Assembly: GCA_026770025.1 (NCBI GenBank)
Contig: JAMXDE010000005.1
Coordinates: forward strand, 1,860,001 to 1,924,000
Reading direction: 5' to 3'
DNA: 64,000 nt
Source of the DNA: Craspedostauros australis
Taxonomy: Eukaryota > Bacillariophyta > Bacillariophyceae > Mastogloiales > Achnanthaceae
The translations under genes and the position numbers were made by a program. Positions 11,638 to 22,515 of this stretch are shown here, piece by piece; position 1 is the first letter of the stretch, and each line of letters starts with the position of its first letter. Below the pieces are notes generated by a model. That model was not told the DNA's origin. It searched no databases and saw only the letters and a program-made list of their open reading frames with translations.

Positions 11638-11997
11638 ATGAAGATCATGCAACTTACCGCATCCCAACGATCCAAAGTGACGCCATTTCAGGCCAAGGTC
11701 CTCGACGCTCTCCTGCGCATCCCGGAAGGCAAGGTGACCACGTACAAGGAGCTGGCGTCGGCGATCCATTGCGGATCCAACCAGGCCGTGGGTCAGGCAT
11801 TGCGCAAGAATCCATTCTCTCCGGAAGTGCCGTGTCATCGCGTCGTCAAGACAGACCTGACGTTGGGTGGGTACGGCGGGTCATTCCTCAAGGCCGACAA
11901 GAAGCGGAAGAGGTTGGAACTAGAGGGGGTGGTGTTTGGAGAAAATAGCAAGGGCAAGACGATTGTCGATGACTCCTGCATATTCAGATTCGATTGA
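11638..11997 (+). CDS. Methylated-DNA-protein cysteine methyltransferase (MGMT/Ogt), short form
   Basis: A 119-residue protein consisting only of the DNA-binding/active-site domain of O6-alkylguanine-DNA alkyltransferases. The acceptor cysteine is in PCHRV (Cys66), so it is a potential true transferase and not an ATL protein, in which this Cys is replaced. The helix-turn-helix (EGKVTTYKELA), the arginine-finger segment (NQAVGQALRKNPF) and the GGYGG loop are present. The N-terminal pseudo-ribonuclease domain of bacterial Ada/Ogt is missing. The reading frame is open upstream into the tRNA; the Met at 11638 is chosen because homologous sequence begins just after it. A longer N-terminus from a Met at 11455 is possible. 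Confidence 0.88.
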   Translation: MKIMQLTASQRSKVTPFQAKVLDALLRIPEGKVTTYKELASAIHCGSNQAVGQALRKNPFSPEVPCHRVVKTDLTLGGYGGSFLKADKKRKRLELEGVVFGENSKGKTIVDDSCIFRFD

Positions 11998-12485
11998 CTC
12001 GGTCGATCAGCCCAGCTCGTCCATTCCCCCTCTGCCAGGTCAAGGCATCAACGAGATGATATTGGGCATGGCACCACGCAGACTGATGGGTGACTTGAAG
12101 ATCTGGCGTCGTATTGGTATGATACCGACGAGTATGCACCCCGTGCCACGTTAGCAGCGAGGGTCTCCGCCATACAAATTCAATTTCAGTGCCTTCCTCT
12201 GGAGACCAGCAAGCCACAGATCGTATGAGCAGCAACTGATAGTTACGCAGATGCATGGAGTAAATCGAAAACATGACTACGAGTACAGCATGTTTCTTCG
12301 TAGATTGCACAACAAGAGATAGCTCGCTTTCATCCTCGTCCTACCGAAGGACGGCGTGCGCTGTTGCATGGTTGGGGGCGATGATGTCCTCGGTCTTCAC
12401 TGAAGCTCTTTCGTTGTGACCAACCTGCTTAAAGTCCTCGTACTTGTGTTGGCCTCCAACTCGATTGAGAGATAGGGAGGATCAC
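11998..12485. other. Convergent intergenic region
   Basis: Between the 3' ends of the methyltransferase and the minus-strand heme oxygenase. One TACGAGTA octamer at 12278. No gene seen. Confidence 0.55.
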
Positions 12486-13298
12486 CTATCGACGTTGCAC
12501 GAAACCAGAAACGACATTCGCGATGCCGACAACAGACTCTGCCCACAGCGGTTCCTCGGAGTACACGTCGATGTTCATGGCAAACGCCAACCTGGCCTCG
12601 ACCAGACCTTCCTCCTTCTGCGCTTCCGTGATCGCATCGCCCGCTTGATTGAGACCTTCGTAGATGGATTCGACATAATCCCTTCTGGTTTCGAATCCTG
12701 CCTTCTCCCAGTCAAAGTTGTAGTGGGTCGGAGCCTGCGGCAGCGCCAATGCCATTCGTGTGGGCGCACCCAACATCTGGCCGCCCATCAGATCCGCCAG
12801 GTACCGGCAGTAGGCATGTCCCAGCAATCGCACGCCGCCCGTCTCTCGATCGGATCTGCCCGCATTCTCGATGGATTGCACGTATCGTCGTGTCGCATCC
12901 GAGTACGGCGGGATGGCAGCAACGTCCGATGTGGCAATGATCTTGGCATCCTGAAGATCTTTCACCAACGCCTGCGTGCGTCGCAGCACGTCTTGATGCT
13001 GCTCCCAGAACTTGCCGTTGGGGCTGTCCTTGGAGCATCGATCAAGCTCCAATTCCATTGTCGAGTAAACGCCGTGCATGCTGGTCGTGAAGCGTCCGTA
13101 TCGTTCAGTAGATGCCATAGAAGACAGCGTACCCATGCCGAAGATGCGCATATCGTGTGACTCCTTGAGAGTGGTGTCGAAGAGCTTTCCGAGGCTGCCC
13201 TCAACCTTGTTGGCTCTGGAGCGTTGGATGATCTGCGTGGATTCGCTCTCGAGCGATCGTGCAGCGATTCTGCCGAGCTGTTTCCCAAACGATCCCAT
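12486..13298 (-). CDS. Heme oxygenase family protein
   Basis: Predicted 270-residue all-helical protein that would cleave heme to biliverdin, CO and iron. The proximal-helix motif LKESHDMR supplies the candidate axial His (canonical KEVH), followed by a region matching the YxxFxxxLYxIYxxLE helix. The distal helix signature is HAYCRYLADLMGGQ (canonical HAYTRYLGDLSGGQ), keeping the Arg, Asp and the GG pair. The Gly that precedes the Asp (Gly139 in human HO-1) is Ala here. The Met at 13298 is the likely start; upstream in-frame sequence is Ser/His-rich with no conserved features. No obvious plastid signal, so a cytosolic or other non-plastid isoform is inferred. It lies 0.8 kb from a same-strand SDR of the biliverdin-reductase-B type. 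Confidence 0.82.
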   Translation of the reverse strand: MGSFGKQLGRIAARSLESESTQIIQRSRANKVEGSLGKLFDTTLKESHDMRIFGMGTLSSMASTERYGRFTTSMHGVYSTMELELDRCSKDSPNGKFWEQHQDVLRRTQALVKDLQDAKIIATSDVAAIPPYSDATRRYVQSIENAGRSDRETGGVRLLGHAYCRYLADLMGGQMLGAPTRMALALPQAPTHYNFDWEKAGFETRRDYVESIYEGLNQAGDAITEAQKEEGLVEARLAFAMNIDVYSEEPLWAESVVGIANVVSGFVQRR

Positions 13299-14072
13299 GA
13301 TGCAGTGTACGATCACTCGTATGGTGTGCGATATTGAAAGGTTTGTGAGTGTGTGAATGTGTGAGTGCGTGTTGATGGGATTCTCTCTGGGAAGGGAGAG
13401 AGAGAGAATTACGAGAGTGTTGGATTGGTGGGAAATGCAGTGGCCTTGATGTATTGGAAGTGTGCATCCGCATGTATTGTATGATATGTAGTGGACCCTT
13501 CCGCAATGATTGTTACCTCTCTGTGGCAGAGCGGTGTCGAGTTTGGTGTGGTGTGTGTACAATTGTGTCGAAGAATGAAGAAAACAGAAAATGAGCTGGT
13601 CGGCAGCCACAAGCGAACCAATCAGCAAGGCGCATTGGAGATGAGGGTCCAGAGATTCCCAACTCTTGCGGAGTGCACCCGTGGAGTTGTTCTACCCAGG
13701 GGTACCTGCGACTATTCCTCATCTTACTATTCATGTGAACAGCCGTTCCAGGCAACGAAAGGAATGCTTTTTTAACGTATGATATCTCATTATAGCTTGC
13801 CTTCTTTTGGCTTCACTATTATCCGGGCATAAAATGCAAGTATGGACAAGCACTAACGACGACAAAACCTAGACGAATCAACGCCTGGATTGCTCTTCCA
13901 ACAAGATGATGATAGCAGGAATCTCCGCCAGAGCGTGTCTTCTTCTCGTTCCATTGAAATTTACAATAGCTACCTGGGCGTGCAGATGTATCTGGGAGTC
14001 CAGAAACCTGCTCCATTCCGTCATGAATTCAGAGCGGGGGCTCCAAGCGCATTCAGATCCTCATGCTTCTGC
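13299..14072. other. Intergenic region with purine-rich tract
   Basis: Promoter side of heme oxygenase and 3' side of the SDR gene. A short GA-rich tract lies near 13391-13406. No gene seen. Confidence 0.5.
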
Positions 14073-14927
14073 TCAACGCTTCATCGCCTCAGCAGTCTCC
14101 TCTTCTTCGTCATCTGCTGCGACATTGTCATTCGTCTTTGTTTCGCCTTGAGCCGTGGTGGCGGCGGCAGCAGCAGCATCGGCTGAAGCGGTCGTGTTAT
14201 GCAGCACGGGCATCTTGTGCTTGTACTTCGCCCATGTGTCGGCATCGGTCGCCAGATCCGCCATGAAGGACGCCACGGATGCTCGCGTCGCTGTGCCGCC
14301 ACCGAACAAGGACCCCGGTGGGCTGTCGAAGACTTGGTAGTCCTTCTCCTCACCGTCCACCAGATCGGTCGGTCGAACGATGCACCACGAGATGCTGTCC
14401 TTGCGTTCGTACAGGTAGGCCGCGGCAGCTTCGTTGTCCGCATGCGGCGGGATCATGTACCGCAGCATGAAGAGGACGGTGCGTTCCGACAACGGCCTGA
14501 CCTGATCCGTGGTTCCGTCCGGATGCGCGACGCCGTCGGAATTCATGAGGATGAACTTGCAGCCCTGCGGCATTTTGTCGCTGATGCGCTCGACCGAATC
14601 CGTGACGAGACGGCGGGGGTGACCCCATATGCCTTCCACGGAGAGGTTGTGCCCGAGGCAGCACACGACGGCATGACAATCCTTGGTCTGCTCCTCCAGC
14701 TGCTCTGATGTCAGATCCAGCAGCGATGCCTCGGTGACGCTGAGGTTGCCTGCGTGCTTCTCTTTGTCGTCCTTGAGGAGTTGCATCAGCTTGTCCTTGG
14801 ATCGCACGATGGCCTTGACGTCGTGGCCCTTGTCCAGCAGTTTCTGCACGACGTGATGGCCTGTGGCACCCGTGGCCCCGAGAACCAGCACGCTCATGGT
14901 AGAGTCGTCGACAATGTTGTTCGTCAT
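14073..14927 (-). CDS. Atypical SDR, NAD(P)H-binding (BVR-B/NmrA-like)
   Basis: Single-exon protein of about 284 residues. It starts with a short leader and then MSVLVLGATGATGHHVV, a GxxGxxG Rossmann motif for NAD(P)H, followed by KAIVRSKDKL, where Arg would prefer NADPH. The layout (CCLGHNLS, ILMNSDG, WCIVRPTDL) fits the SDR a5 group that includes biliverdin reductase B/flavin reductase and NmrA-like sensors. The classical YxxxK catalytic pair is not evident, as is normal for this group. The C-terminus is an Ala-rich then acidic tail. Its position next to heme oxygenase makes tetrapyrrole reduction a reasonable but untested idea. Start could also be the Met at 14945, six residues earlier. 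Confidence 0.75.
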   Translation of the reverse strand: MTNNIVDDSTMSVLVLGATGATGHHVVQKLLDKGHDVKAIVRSKDKLMQLLKDDKEKHAGNLSVTEASLLDLTSEQLEEQTKDCHAVVCCLGHNLSVEGIWGHPRRLVTDSVERISDKMPQGCKFILMNSDGVAHPDGTTDQVRPLSERTVLFMLRYMIPPHADNEAAAAYLYERKDSISWCIVRPTDLVDGEEKDYQVFDSPPGSLFGGGTATRASVASFMADLATDADTWAKYKHKMPVLHNTTASADAAAAAATTAQGETKTNDNVAADDEEEETAEAMKR

Positions 14928-16317
14928 GATGATACAATCGTGCAAGGCGATCGATCAAAGTATGAGCCCTGATGCGGTTGGGCGAAGAGAGAGAGAGAGA
15001 GAGTGTGTGTATTGGTATGAGGCAGATAGAAAGAGACACCAGCAGAGGGGGCAGAGACCGATGTTGGTGTGGGTCACAGTTCTGGTCATGTGATGTCGCG
15101 GTTGTTGGTACCAACTGCCGTCGACCAGCGAGCGTTGTCTGCGATCCTGGGGAAGGCAGGCCTTCCTCCCAGCTGTTGGGGTATCTTTCGAATGTTTCTT
15201 GATTGTTCGTCATGAGTCTTGAATCGTGATTTGTTCGTGCCAGAAGGTTCTGATCGAAACATGTGACCTTATTCGGATTAGTCAAATGGGTCGAATCAAG
15301 GTTCCACAACGGCCCAGTCGTTTCCGCTCCACAGAAGAGAGTGAAGGAAGTGCGACATGAATTGAGACTTTACGTACTTAACTTCAGCATCCGCGTGCTA
15401 ACCCCTCTTTGTTGAAGTATACGATCGTCGATTTCTACGTACGCCGGTAGAACTTTTTGTTTCACCGATTGAGCAACACTACAGGACCAAACGAGAAAGA
15501 CCTTCTTGGATGAGCGTTCGCTGTCCTCGACGTGGTGCGGCGTGACAGAGATCACCAACAACACGAGGCGAGATTGACAGGTTAGCGGGTAGGAGGAATA
15601 CGGGGACGACTCGGTACCTGACTGCATGGAGGTTCCGAAGTTGCGAATAGAGCCCAGTAGAACACAGTACATATTTCTACGAGGTAGTATTGGTGTCATC
15701 ACGACCACACCGGTACTCGCCTTGGCCCAATCAGCAGGTCCATGACGCTGAAAGGCGACAACGACAGCAACAGCAGCAGAAGCAGCAGAAGTTGCAGCTG
15801 GGACGACAACAGAGGCAGAAACAGCGACAGTCACAGCGGAATCATGCGAAGAAGAAAAACACGAGCGCGCTTGTTCTGGGGGAATCGAGAGGGGCTTGCC
15901 ACATCAGTAGCACCGCTGACGCAACCGTCTCCGCAGCGATCGACGCCTCCTCCTTGCTCGCAAACGCCCATTGATACCGTCGCCATTCGCAATCATCATC
16001 ACCATTATCATCATCATCGAACCGCTGAAGCTGATCCAACCCCTCTAATACATACCAATACGAGAGCGCTCTGCATCCACACCAAGGTCTGTTCCAGATA
16101 GTATCCTCGTCGAACTGTTCACCAGACTGCCCCATTTCGCAACAACAGAAAGGAAGCACCACAGAAGCCTCACAGCGAGCATAAAGAGCAGGCGCCTCAA
16201 GCATCACCAGCACCAGCAACGAGTGGGAAACACAAGCACCAGTTGCGAGTACTCTATCAGAACCATCAGCGCAAGCGAGAAAACGAAAGAAACAAACGAA
16301 AACTCAACTAAGGCAAG
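14928..16317. other. Intergenic region, promoter and 5' leader of HSF
   Basis: A GA dinucleotide tract lies around 14987-15003. The right third is rich in CAG/CAA and CAT repeats and looks like a long 5' leader of the heat shock factor gene. Open frames here (for example minus strand 15370-15834) are compositionally biased and were not called. Confidence 0.5.
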
Positions 16318-18392
16318 ATGTGTAACCCTAACATTGCCATCAGCAACAAGAAGCCGCGGGTGTTGAGCTACGAGCTCTCCCAGTTCCACCAGAAGGCTGC
16401 CACTGCCACCGCTGCTGCCCAAGAGAGAGGCAGCAACAATGGTGGCTTCAATGGACGCGCGGGAGCGGCCACGACACCGTTCTTCAACCCATACCAAACC
16501 TCGTTCTTCTCCATGTCCCCGCCGTTGCAACAGCAGCAGCAGGCACAGACCATCAGCGACAGCTCCACCAACGCCTCCGTCTCCAGCGGCAGCAATGGCA
16601 ACCTCAGCGCCAACACCAGCCCGACCATGTCCAGCATGCCAAGGGCACAGTGCGCCCCCATGTCGGCACTCAACGTCGACCTCAACGTGGGTCCCAGCAT
16701 CCCACAGAACATCTACCCAGGCATGTGGCAATCATCGCCCATGGGGAGCTCCTTGCCCCCCACCGGCTCCCTCGCCTCACCGCTCGACGGAAGCAGCAGC
16801 TGCGGCGGAGCGACATCGCGCGCTCTCCCACAGCAGCACATGCTTGATCCGCAACTTTCCTCCAACTGCGGTCTGGAAAAGACCAAGCCCAAGAGGCGTC
16901 GCCGCAAGCCATCCAAGCCGGGCAAAACAGCCAAGAACCAGGAACGCCACTTCGTCGTCCACAACTACCATGACCACGCCGACGATCCGGACACACCAAC
17001 CGAGGAAAAGAAGACCGCTCGCAAGGGCGGTGCATCCGTCTCCTTCCCCATGAAGCTCCATGCCGTGCTCGGCCAAGTGGAGCGTGAAGGCTTGACACAT
17101 GTCGTGTCATGGCAACCGCACGGAAGGTGCTTCGTCATCCACAAGCCCAAGGAGTTTGTATCTTACATCATGCCCAAGTACTTCCGCCAGACCAAGCTCA
17201 CCAGCTTCCAACGTCAGCTCAACCTCTACGGGTTCAATCGCCTCACCAGGGGAGCCGACGAAGGTGGCTACTACAACGAGTACTTCCTCCGCGGAAGGCA
17301 GCATCTGTGCAAGCACCTTGTGCGCACCAAGGTCAAGGGAACCCGCTTCAAGGCAGCCAGCAATCCGGAAAACGAGCCCAACTTTTACTCGATGGTATGT
17401 GCTCTCATGGCACCAGCACCCTCACGAATGCCCCGTCCTGTTGCATGCTCTGCTTGGAAACTTGCTGCAGCTGATGTTGCCACCATTGTTGTGAACGCTG
17501 TTGTTGCTTGCCAGCTGGCAAGCTCGCCTGCTCTCCCACCACCACCACCGCTCCACCCCCAAGCTCCACTTGTCACCTCGACTTTGTCCGTACGAACAAG
17601 AGTCTAACCTCGCCCTTTCCGACATTCCGAACTCGCGCTGTCCCGCCCCCATCTACTCAACTCTATTCTACTCTTCAACTCCCTCTGAACGAACAGAAAC
17701 CTGTCCCACAGGCTTCTGTCGCCCCACATCTTGAGGTGAGCCCGCCAGTTCCCAAATCGAGCTGTCCCACGGACACCTTGCTACCACCAGATGTCGTGCA
17801 CCCAGTGTCCCCCAGCACTCTCGTGAGAGCCAGCAACGGCTTCGCAGATGTGTTGAGCGGAGCCAACAAGATGTCGTTCCTCAACTCGAACGCAGCCTTG
17901 GTCACATCTGCGCAAAACCAACTTCGTACGGACCAATTGACTTCAGCGCCATTTGGATGCGCTGCTCCAACTCAGCAGCAGCAGCTGCAGCTGAACCAAG
18001 CTGCCTCGATCAACTCTTGCGGACTTTCCAACTTGAACGCAAACAGCAACAACAACAACGCGCAGGTGACTGCAAACAACATGTACGGCCTGAACCTTGT
18101 TGGATCTCCGACCGCGCAAGCCTCTTTCCCAGACGCCTCCACCCCGGCCCAAGTCAGGAACGCTGGAGATGCCTTTGATCAGGCCATCGAGGACATCTTC
18201 GTGGGCGTTGGCAACAACATCGTCCAATTCCAGTCCCAGACTCCCACCAGCAACGCCGCTGCCGCCAACAACAGCAACGACGTGCTCGACTTCATGAGCA
18301 GCTTTGATCTTGGTGGACTCGGAAACACCGAAGATGACATCGATGACATCCAAATGGGTGACATGCTCGGTGCCATGTTGGAAGGTTTCTAA
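16318..18392 (+). CDS. HSF: Heat shock transcription factor
   Basis: Two exons, 16318-17394 and 17697-18392, give about 590 residues; the junction is in phase 0 (NFYSM|KPVPQ) with a GTATGT donor. The N-terminal 200 residues are Ser/Gln/Pro-rich. A basic patch (PKRRRRKPSKPGK) precedes the HSF DNA-binding domain at about 240-350, which opens FPMKLHAVLGQ and contains the recognition helix KLTSFQRQLNLYGFNR, typical of heterokont HSFs. The C-terminal region is Gln/Asn-rich and ends in an acidic-hydrophobic segment resembling an activation domain. I see no strong hydrophobic HR-A/B coiled coil, as is common in the expanded heterokont HSF family, so trimerisation and heat response cannot be assumed. 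Nuclear regulator. Confidence 0.92.
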
Positions 18393-19015
18393 GCAGGAAG
18401 ATGAAACTCGACCTCCGCAGCACCAGCTCAACGGTGATCAATGTAAAAGTATCATACACACCGGGGGACACAACCAGGAGCAGGAATTACGATCACCACG
18501 GGCTCGGAAGCATTGAGAGGAGAACTCGCGAAAGTGGGAAGAGATTGAAAGGACAGGAAACACATTACGTCTGCCACAGCCAGCCAACAGGAACCACATG
18601 AGCAAAGGCATTGTATCACAAATGCATGGAACTGCAATCCAAACGCCCCAGTCCGCGCAGAGGGAGGGAAAGGGGGTTCAATACATGAAGCAACTTTACA
18701 AACGAATAAAGAAACGAGAAAGCGAACGACCGAATGAACGAAGGAATCAAGCAAGTTAGCAAACATGGCAACATGGAAACAAATAGTACAGCTCGCCGGA
18801 AAGCCGCAGTATCTGATTGTAGAAGTACCACTTTGGAATCCACGGAAGCAGTTGCATAGTGTCCTGTGCTTGATGGTTCCGCTCTGCTCGTAGCATAGCA
18901 GTGCAAGATTGCGCGAGTGCCAAGAGCCACCAATACCCACAAGCTGAAGTGGATGGTGCTACTCTACGACTATGAGCCATAATATCACCTAATATTTTGC
19001 ATAAGTGCGCGTCTC
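18393..19015. other. Intergenic region
   Basis: HSF 3' UTR and promoter of the EXD2-like gene. No convincing coding sequence; open frames on the minus strand are Cys/Phe/Ser-rich noise. Confidence 0.5.
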
Positions 19016-20335
19016 TTGTTTGTCTTCGCTGCCAACGATGATCACAACAACAGCGGTGGTGGCAACTATCTCATCTCACACAACAGCGCCGGTGTGACTG
19101 CCACGAAGCGATCGGCGGTGGCGCGAAGGACGAGTTGCGGCAGATCAACGACACCAACAACCACGACAAGCACGACAACGCAACCACGCTGTACATACGA
19201 CTACGATAGTCGTACCCACCCAATCGCACCCACAGGCATGGCAGTCACAGCAAGCACACAACCAAGGAGCGCTGTCGTTCTGGGGGCGAGCATCGTTGCC
19301 GCAATCGCAGGGGCCGTTTTGGTTGCCAGAATCGTCACCACGACAAACGGATCCAAGCATGACGATGGCGGCAAGAACCGCAGTAAGCGCGGCAACACAG
19401 ACCACACCGACTCTGCGACCCGAGGCAAGTCAGGGAGCACAGCAGCGGCTGCTTCTGACTTTGAGGAGGAGTTGCCGCCGCATGTGAAGCGGGAGCTGCA
19501 CAAGGAACGGCGCAGGAAGGAGAGCGTGCGGTTCCTCGCCATGAAACGGCCCATGTACGACAACATCGAGATGTACTCGCAGGCGGGCGAGATCCTCTGC
19601 ACCATCTCCAAGAAGAAGGCCAACTGGTACATCAACAAGGAGATCGCGATCTGGAAGAACCCGCAGGACCAATCCGCCATCCAGCTCCTCTTCGACCCCA
19701 AGGGCCAATCGGAGAAGACCCTCTACACCGTCTCGCAAAAGAACAACATCTGCGTCTCGTGCGGCGACGACAGGCACTTCATGCGCCATTACGTCGTGCC
19801 GTACTGCTACCGCACGCTGCTGCCGCAGAAGTACAAGTCGCACACGCCGCACGACATCGTCCTCATGTGCCCCGACTGCCATCTCTCGTGCGAGCAGGCC
19901 ACGCAGGCACGTCAGAAGCGCATGGAGAACAGGCTGCGCAAGGACCCCGCGACGAAGCCGCCCCTCCTCAAGGATCGCCGGCTGCATCACATTCGCAGCA
20001 TCAGTCTGGCGGTGTGGAAGCATGCCGAGCAGATACCGGAGGCCGTGCTGCAGAGGCATCGCACGGAGATTCGGAAGCATTTCCGACTGCCCGATGATGC
20101 TGACATTCCTGCGGAGCTGTTGGAGGAGGGGAGTCGATTGGAGACCCACACGCCCAATCCCAAGTACGTGCCAGGTGCGGACCTGGTGGCGGCGGCGTTG
20201 CAAACGGAGGAGGACATCGAGGCATTCATCGTGGGATGGCGCAAGCACTTCTTGAGCGTCGTGAAACCTCGGTACATGCCGATTGGTTGGAGCGCCGAGA
20301 GTCCTGTGCATTCCGATGTGCGCGAGAAGGAGTGA
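19016..20335 (+). CDS. EXD2-like C-terminal Cys/His domain protein, membrane-anchored
   Basis: Up to 439 residues in one exon; the Met at 19238 (residue 75) directly precedes a hydrophobic anchor (SAVVLGASIVAAIAGAVLVA) and may be the true start. After a charged linker comes a domain matching the region C-terminal to the 3'-5' exonuclease of EXD2: MKRPMYDNIEM, KKKANWYINK, then CVSCG, HYVVPYCYR, SHTPHDIVLMCPDCH. The paired CxxC and CxxCH motifs suggest a zinc-binding treble-clef/HNH-like fold. The DEDDy exonuclease domain found in animal EXD2 is absent. Animal EXD2 is anchored by an N-terminal helix to the mitochondrial outer membrane, so a similar anchored position is possible here. Catalytic activity is unknown. 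Confidence 0.75.
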   Translation: MFVFAANDDHNNSGGGNYLISHNSAGVTATKRSAVARRTSCGRSTTPTTTTSTTTQPRCTYDYDSRTHPIAPTGMAVTASTQPRSAVVLGASIVAAIAGAVLVARIVTTTNGSKHDDGGKNRSKRGNTDHTDSATRGKSGSTAAAASDFEEELPPHVKRELHKERRRKESVRFLAMKRPMYDNIEMYSQAGEILCTISKKKANWYINKEIAIWKNPQDQSAIQLLFDPKGQSEKTLYTVSQKNNICVSCGDDRHFMRHYVVPYCYRTLLPQKYKSHTPHDIVLMCPDCHLSCEQATQARQKRMENRLRKDPATKPPLLKDRRLHHIRSISLAVWKHAEQIPEAVLQRHRTEIRKHFRLPDDADIPAELLEEGSRLETHTPNPKYVPGADLVAAALQTEEDIEAFIVGWRKHFLSVVKPRYMPIGWSAESPVHSDVREKE

Positions 20336-21044
20336 TGCTCGGTCGTCGCAACATCGTGTTCAATTGGGGCTGGGTGTAGTCGAGTGTAATAGTACTCTCG
20401 TGTAGTGAAGTACAATACTTCAGAACAGCAATGTTGGGTATCCTACAGAGCATGGCACGGTACTCTCGAGAGAATAATAATAGATCGTAACATGGCAGAT
20501 GTTGGGAATGGGATGAAACTACCTTGAACCTATACTATTTCTCTCTACGTGATGATAGGTACGCGTGCGTGTGCTTGCATGACCCTAGCTTGACTTTCCC
20601 ACAGATGGAGTGTGCGATATGCGTACTCCATGGAACAGGATGCCGATAGTCTGCGTGACTTCAATGAAGAAGCACCTACATCGCAGAAGACCATGGCGCC
20701 GTACGCAACTCACTTGCGCAACCTCCCTCCCTCTCGAACATATAATAGACCACAGAACATACGGATGCATGTACCTACCATACTCGTCGAACGCAATGAA
20801 ATGCGATACGATACAATACGAGGCAACAGGTTACACCAACGGACGAGGCGTGATGTGAAGGCGATGCGCTGCATCATTCCGATTCTCGATACATCGCTGC
20901 CAACCTTGATGCCGCGTTGAGCAGAATCAAAGGGGAAGACTCCTTCCGAGGGGATGAAAGAGATGGGGACGGGCATCGGTCTCACTTGCGTGTTCACGAA
21001 TGCCGTCCGGTTCTTGTCCCCCGAAGTCGTCGTGCCAAATCGAG
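20336..21044. other. Intergenic region
   Basis: 3' UTR of the EXD2-like gene and upstream sequence. No recognisable gene. Confidence 0.5.
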
Positions 21045-21690
21045 ATGTCGGAGCAGAATGCCGCCGCCGCAGTTGTCGCGCCATGGGAGAGTTTGGGACG
21101 TTTCATCTTCGTTCTCTTGCCTTCTTGTGCATGGTACGTACTGATACCAATGCCACACCACATCACCTCCCCAGACTCCCGCCAAGAGCGGGGCCTTGCT
21201 CACAGGATGTGTTGGTAGAAGGTGGTGTCAGTCCCCTTCCCATGTTGACGGCAACTTCCACGGCCACGACATGTCACACCATGTCACGTCTTGTCGCGTG
21301 TACTCTGCTGCGATACAGACTGCTGCAGCCCTGCTCAGTTTAGAGGCAGCAGCAGCAGGCACTCTTCATCTTTCGGCAGCACAGGACGGTCTTGAATTTG
21401 ATCCATCCAGGGTATCCGCCCTGCTCGTATGCCTGCTTGGCACCCTGTTCTTCTACTTGATCGGAAAGCCAGCCCATGATGATGACGCAAGTTTGACGTT
21501 GGTTGTTCGAGTGACCTTGGGGGCAATGTTATTGATGTCAATGTCGATGTCGATGTCACCGTTGGTGTCGATGTTGGCTGGGCAAGTTGGATGCGGAGTG
21601 CTTTTTGTGAGGCGATGGCCTTTTCGCTCTCCCTCTGCGAATGGATCAAATGATTTGCTTCTTTCGTGTGTGTTCGGAGCGGTGTGGTGA
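21045..21690 (+). CDS. Hypothetical small multi-pass membrane protein, two exons
   Basis: Proposed exons 21045-21133 and 21339-21690 (GTACGT donor, CTGCTCAG acceptor) join in frame to about 146 residues. The product has hydrophobic segments FIFVLLPSCA, SALLVCLLGTLFFYLIGKP and LVVRVTLGAMLLMSM, the last followed by a Met-Ser alternation encoded by ATGTCN repeats. The spacing of the second helix and its YLIGKP end faintly recalls PIG-F, but the rest of that family is not visible. I do not recognise a function. The model rests on open frame, matching intron phase and hydrophobic pattern only, so it could be spurious. Confidence 0.3.
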
Positions 21691-22515
21691 ACGCCAGCTT
21701 GTGGTGGGAGACCCAAGAGAAGGATCGAAGAAAGCGGCAAGAAGCGAGACCAACGCAACGCAAGGAGGAACGTAGCGAAGGAAGAACAGACCGATCAACC
21801 AAAACAAACAACCAAAACAACCAAGGAGTAGCCAGCCAACAAGCCAGCCAAGAAATGGTCGTGATTCGTTGGGCTTGTCTTGTGGATGCGGAAGCGAACA
21901 GCGAGAAAAACTACGGGACTATTTATTCTTGGTTCGTTGTTCGGCATCTCCGATTGTTTGTCCGTTTCAACTGGCATCCAAGAGGCATCAATTGTTCGTC
22001 ATGCGTTCTCGATCAAGGCTTCCCTCTCGTGTCCACAAGACAACCGCAGCGACAGGCCATTTGTTGAGTGTTCATCCATTCGTTGTTGGGATCTCACTTG
22101 TTTGCGGAGTTGGACCAAACATGACGCTAGGCATGGACATGGGCACAGGCCTAAAACAGACTACTCTACTCTATGCTTCTCGACGTCAACAAAGATGTGG
22201 GAAGCCGCGGCCATGATCTTCCAAACCGTCCGATATCTATACCTGTCTTGCGCAGAAATGGAGTCCTATGTAGTGCTTCCCTTCTTCTCTATGATATATC
22301 TCCCCTTTCCTTCTCGATCATCCAATTCTTGTATCATGTGATATCAAAGCACGGCATTCACGTTCATGCACATGCTCATGGTGATGATCCGCATCACCTT
22401 GTGTCGCTGGATGTTTGGGGCGACGCATTTACGCATCTACGCATTCATCCAGCGTCCAGCGTCCAACAACCGACGTGCAGCATCCACAACTAGATGCAAA
22501 TCGCATGCCATCCAT
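21691..22515. other. Intergenic region
   Basis: No supported gene on either strand; several short overlapping frames without domains. Confidence 0.5.

Noticed and set aside
14350-15309. 319-codon minus-strand frame overlapping the SDR gene
   Set aside because: Out of frame with the Rossmann-fold protein; Arg/Gln-rich shadow.
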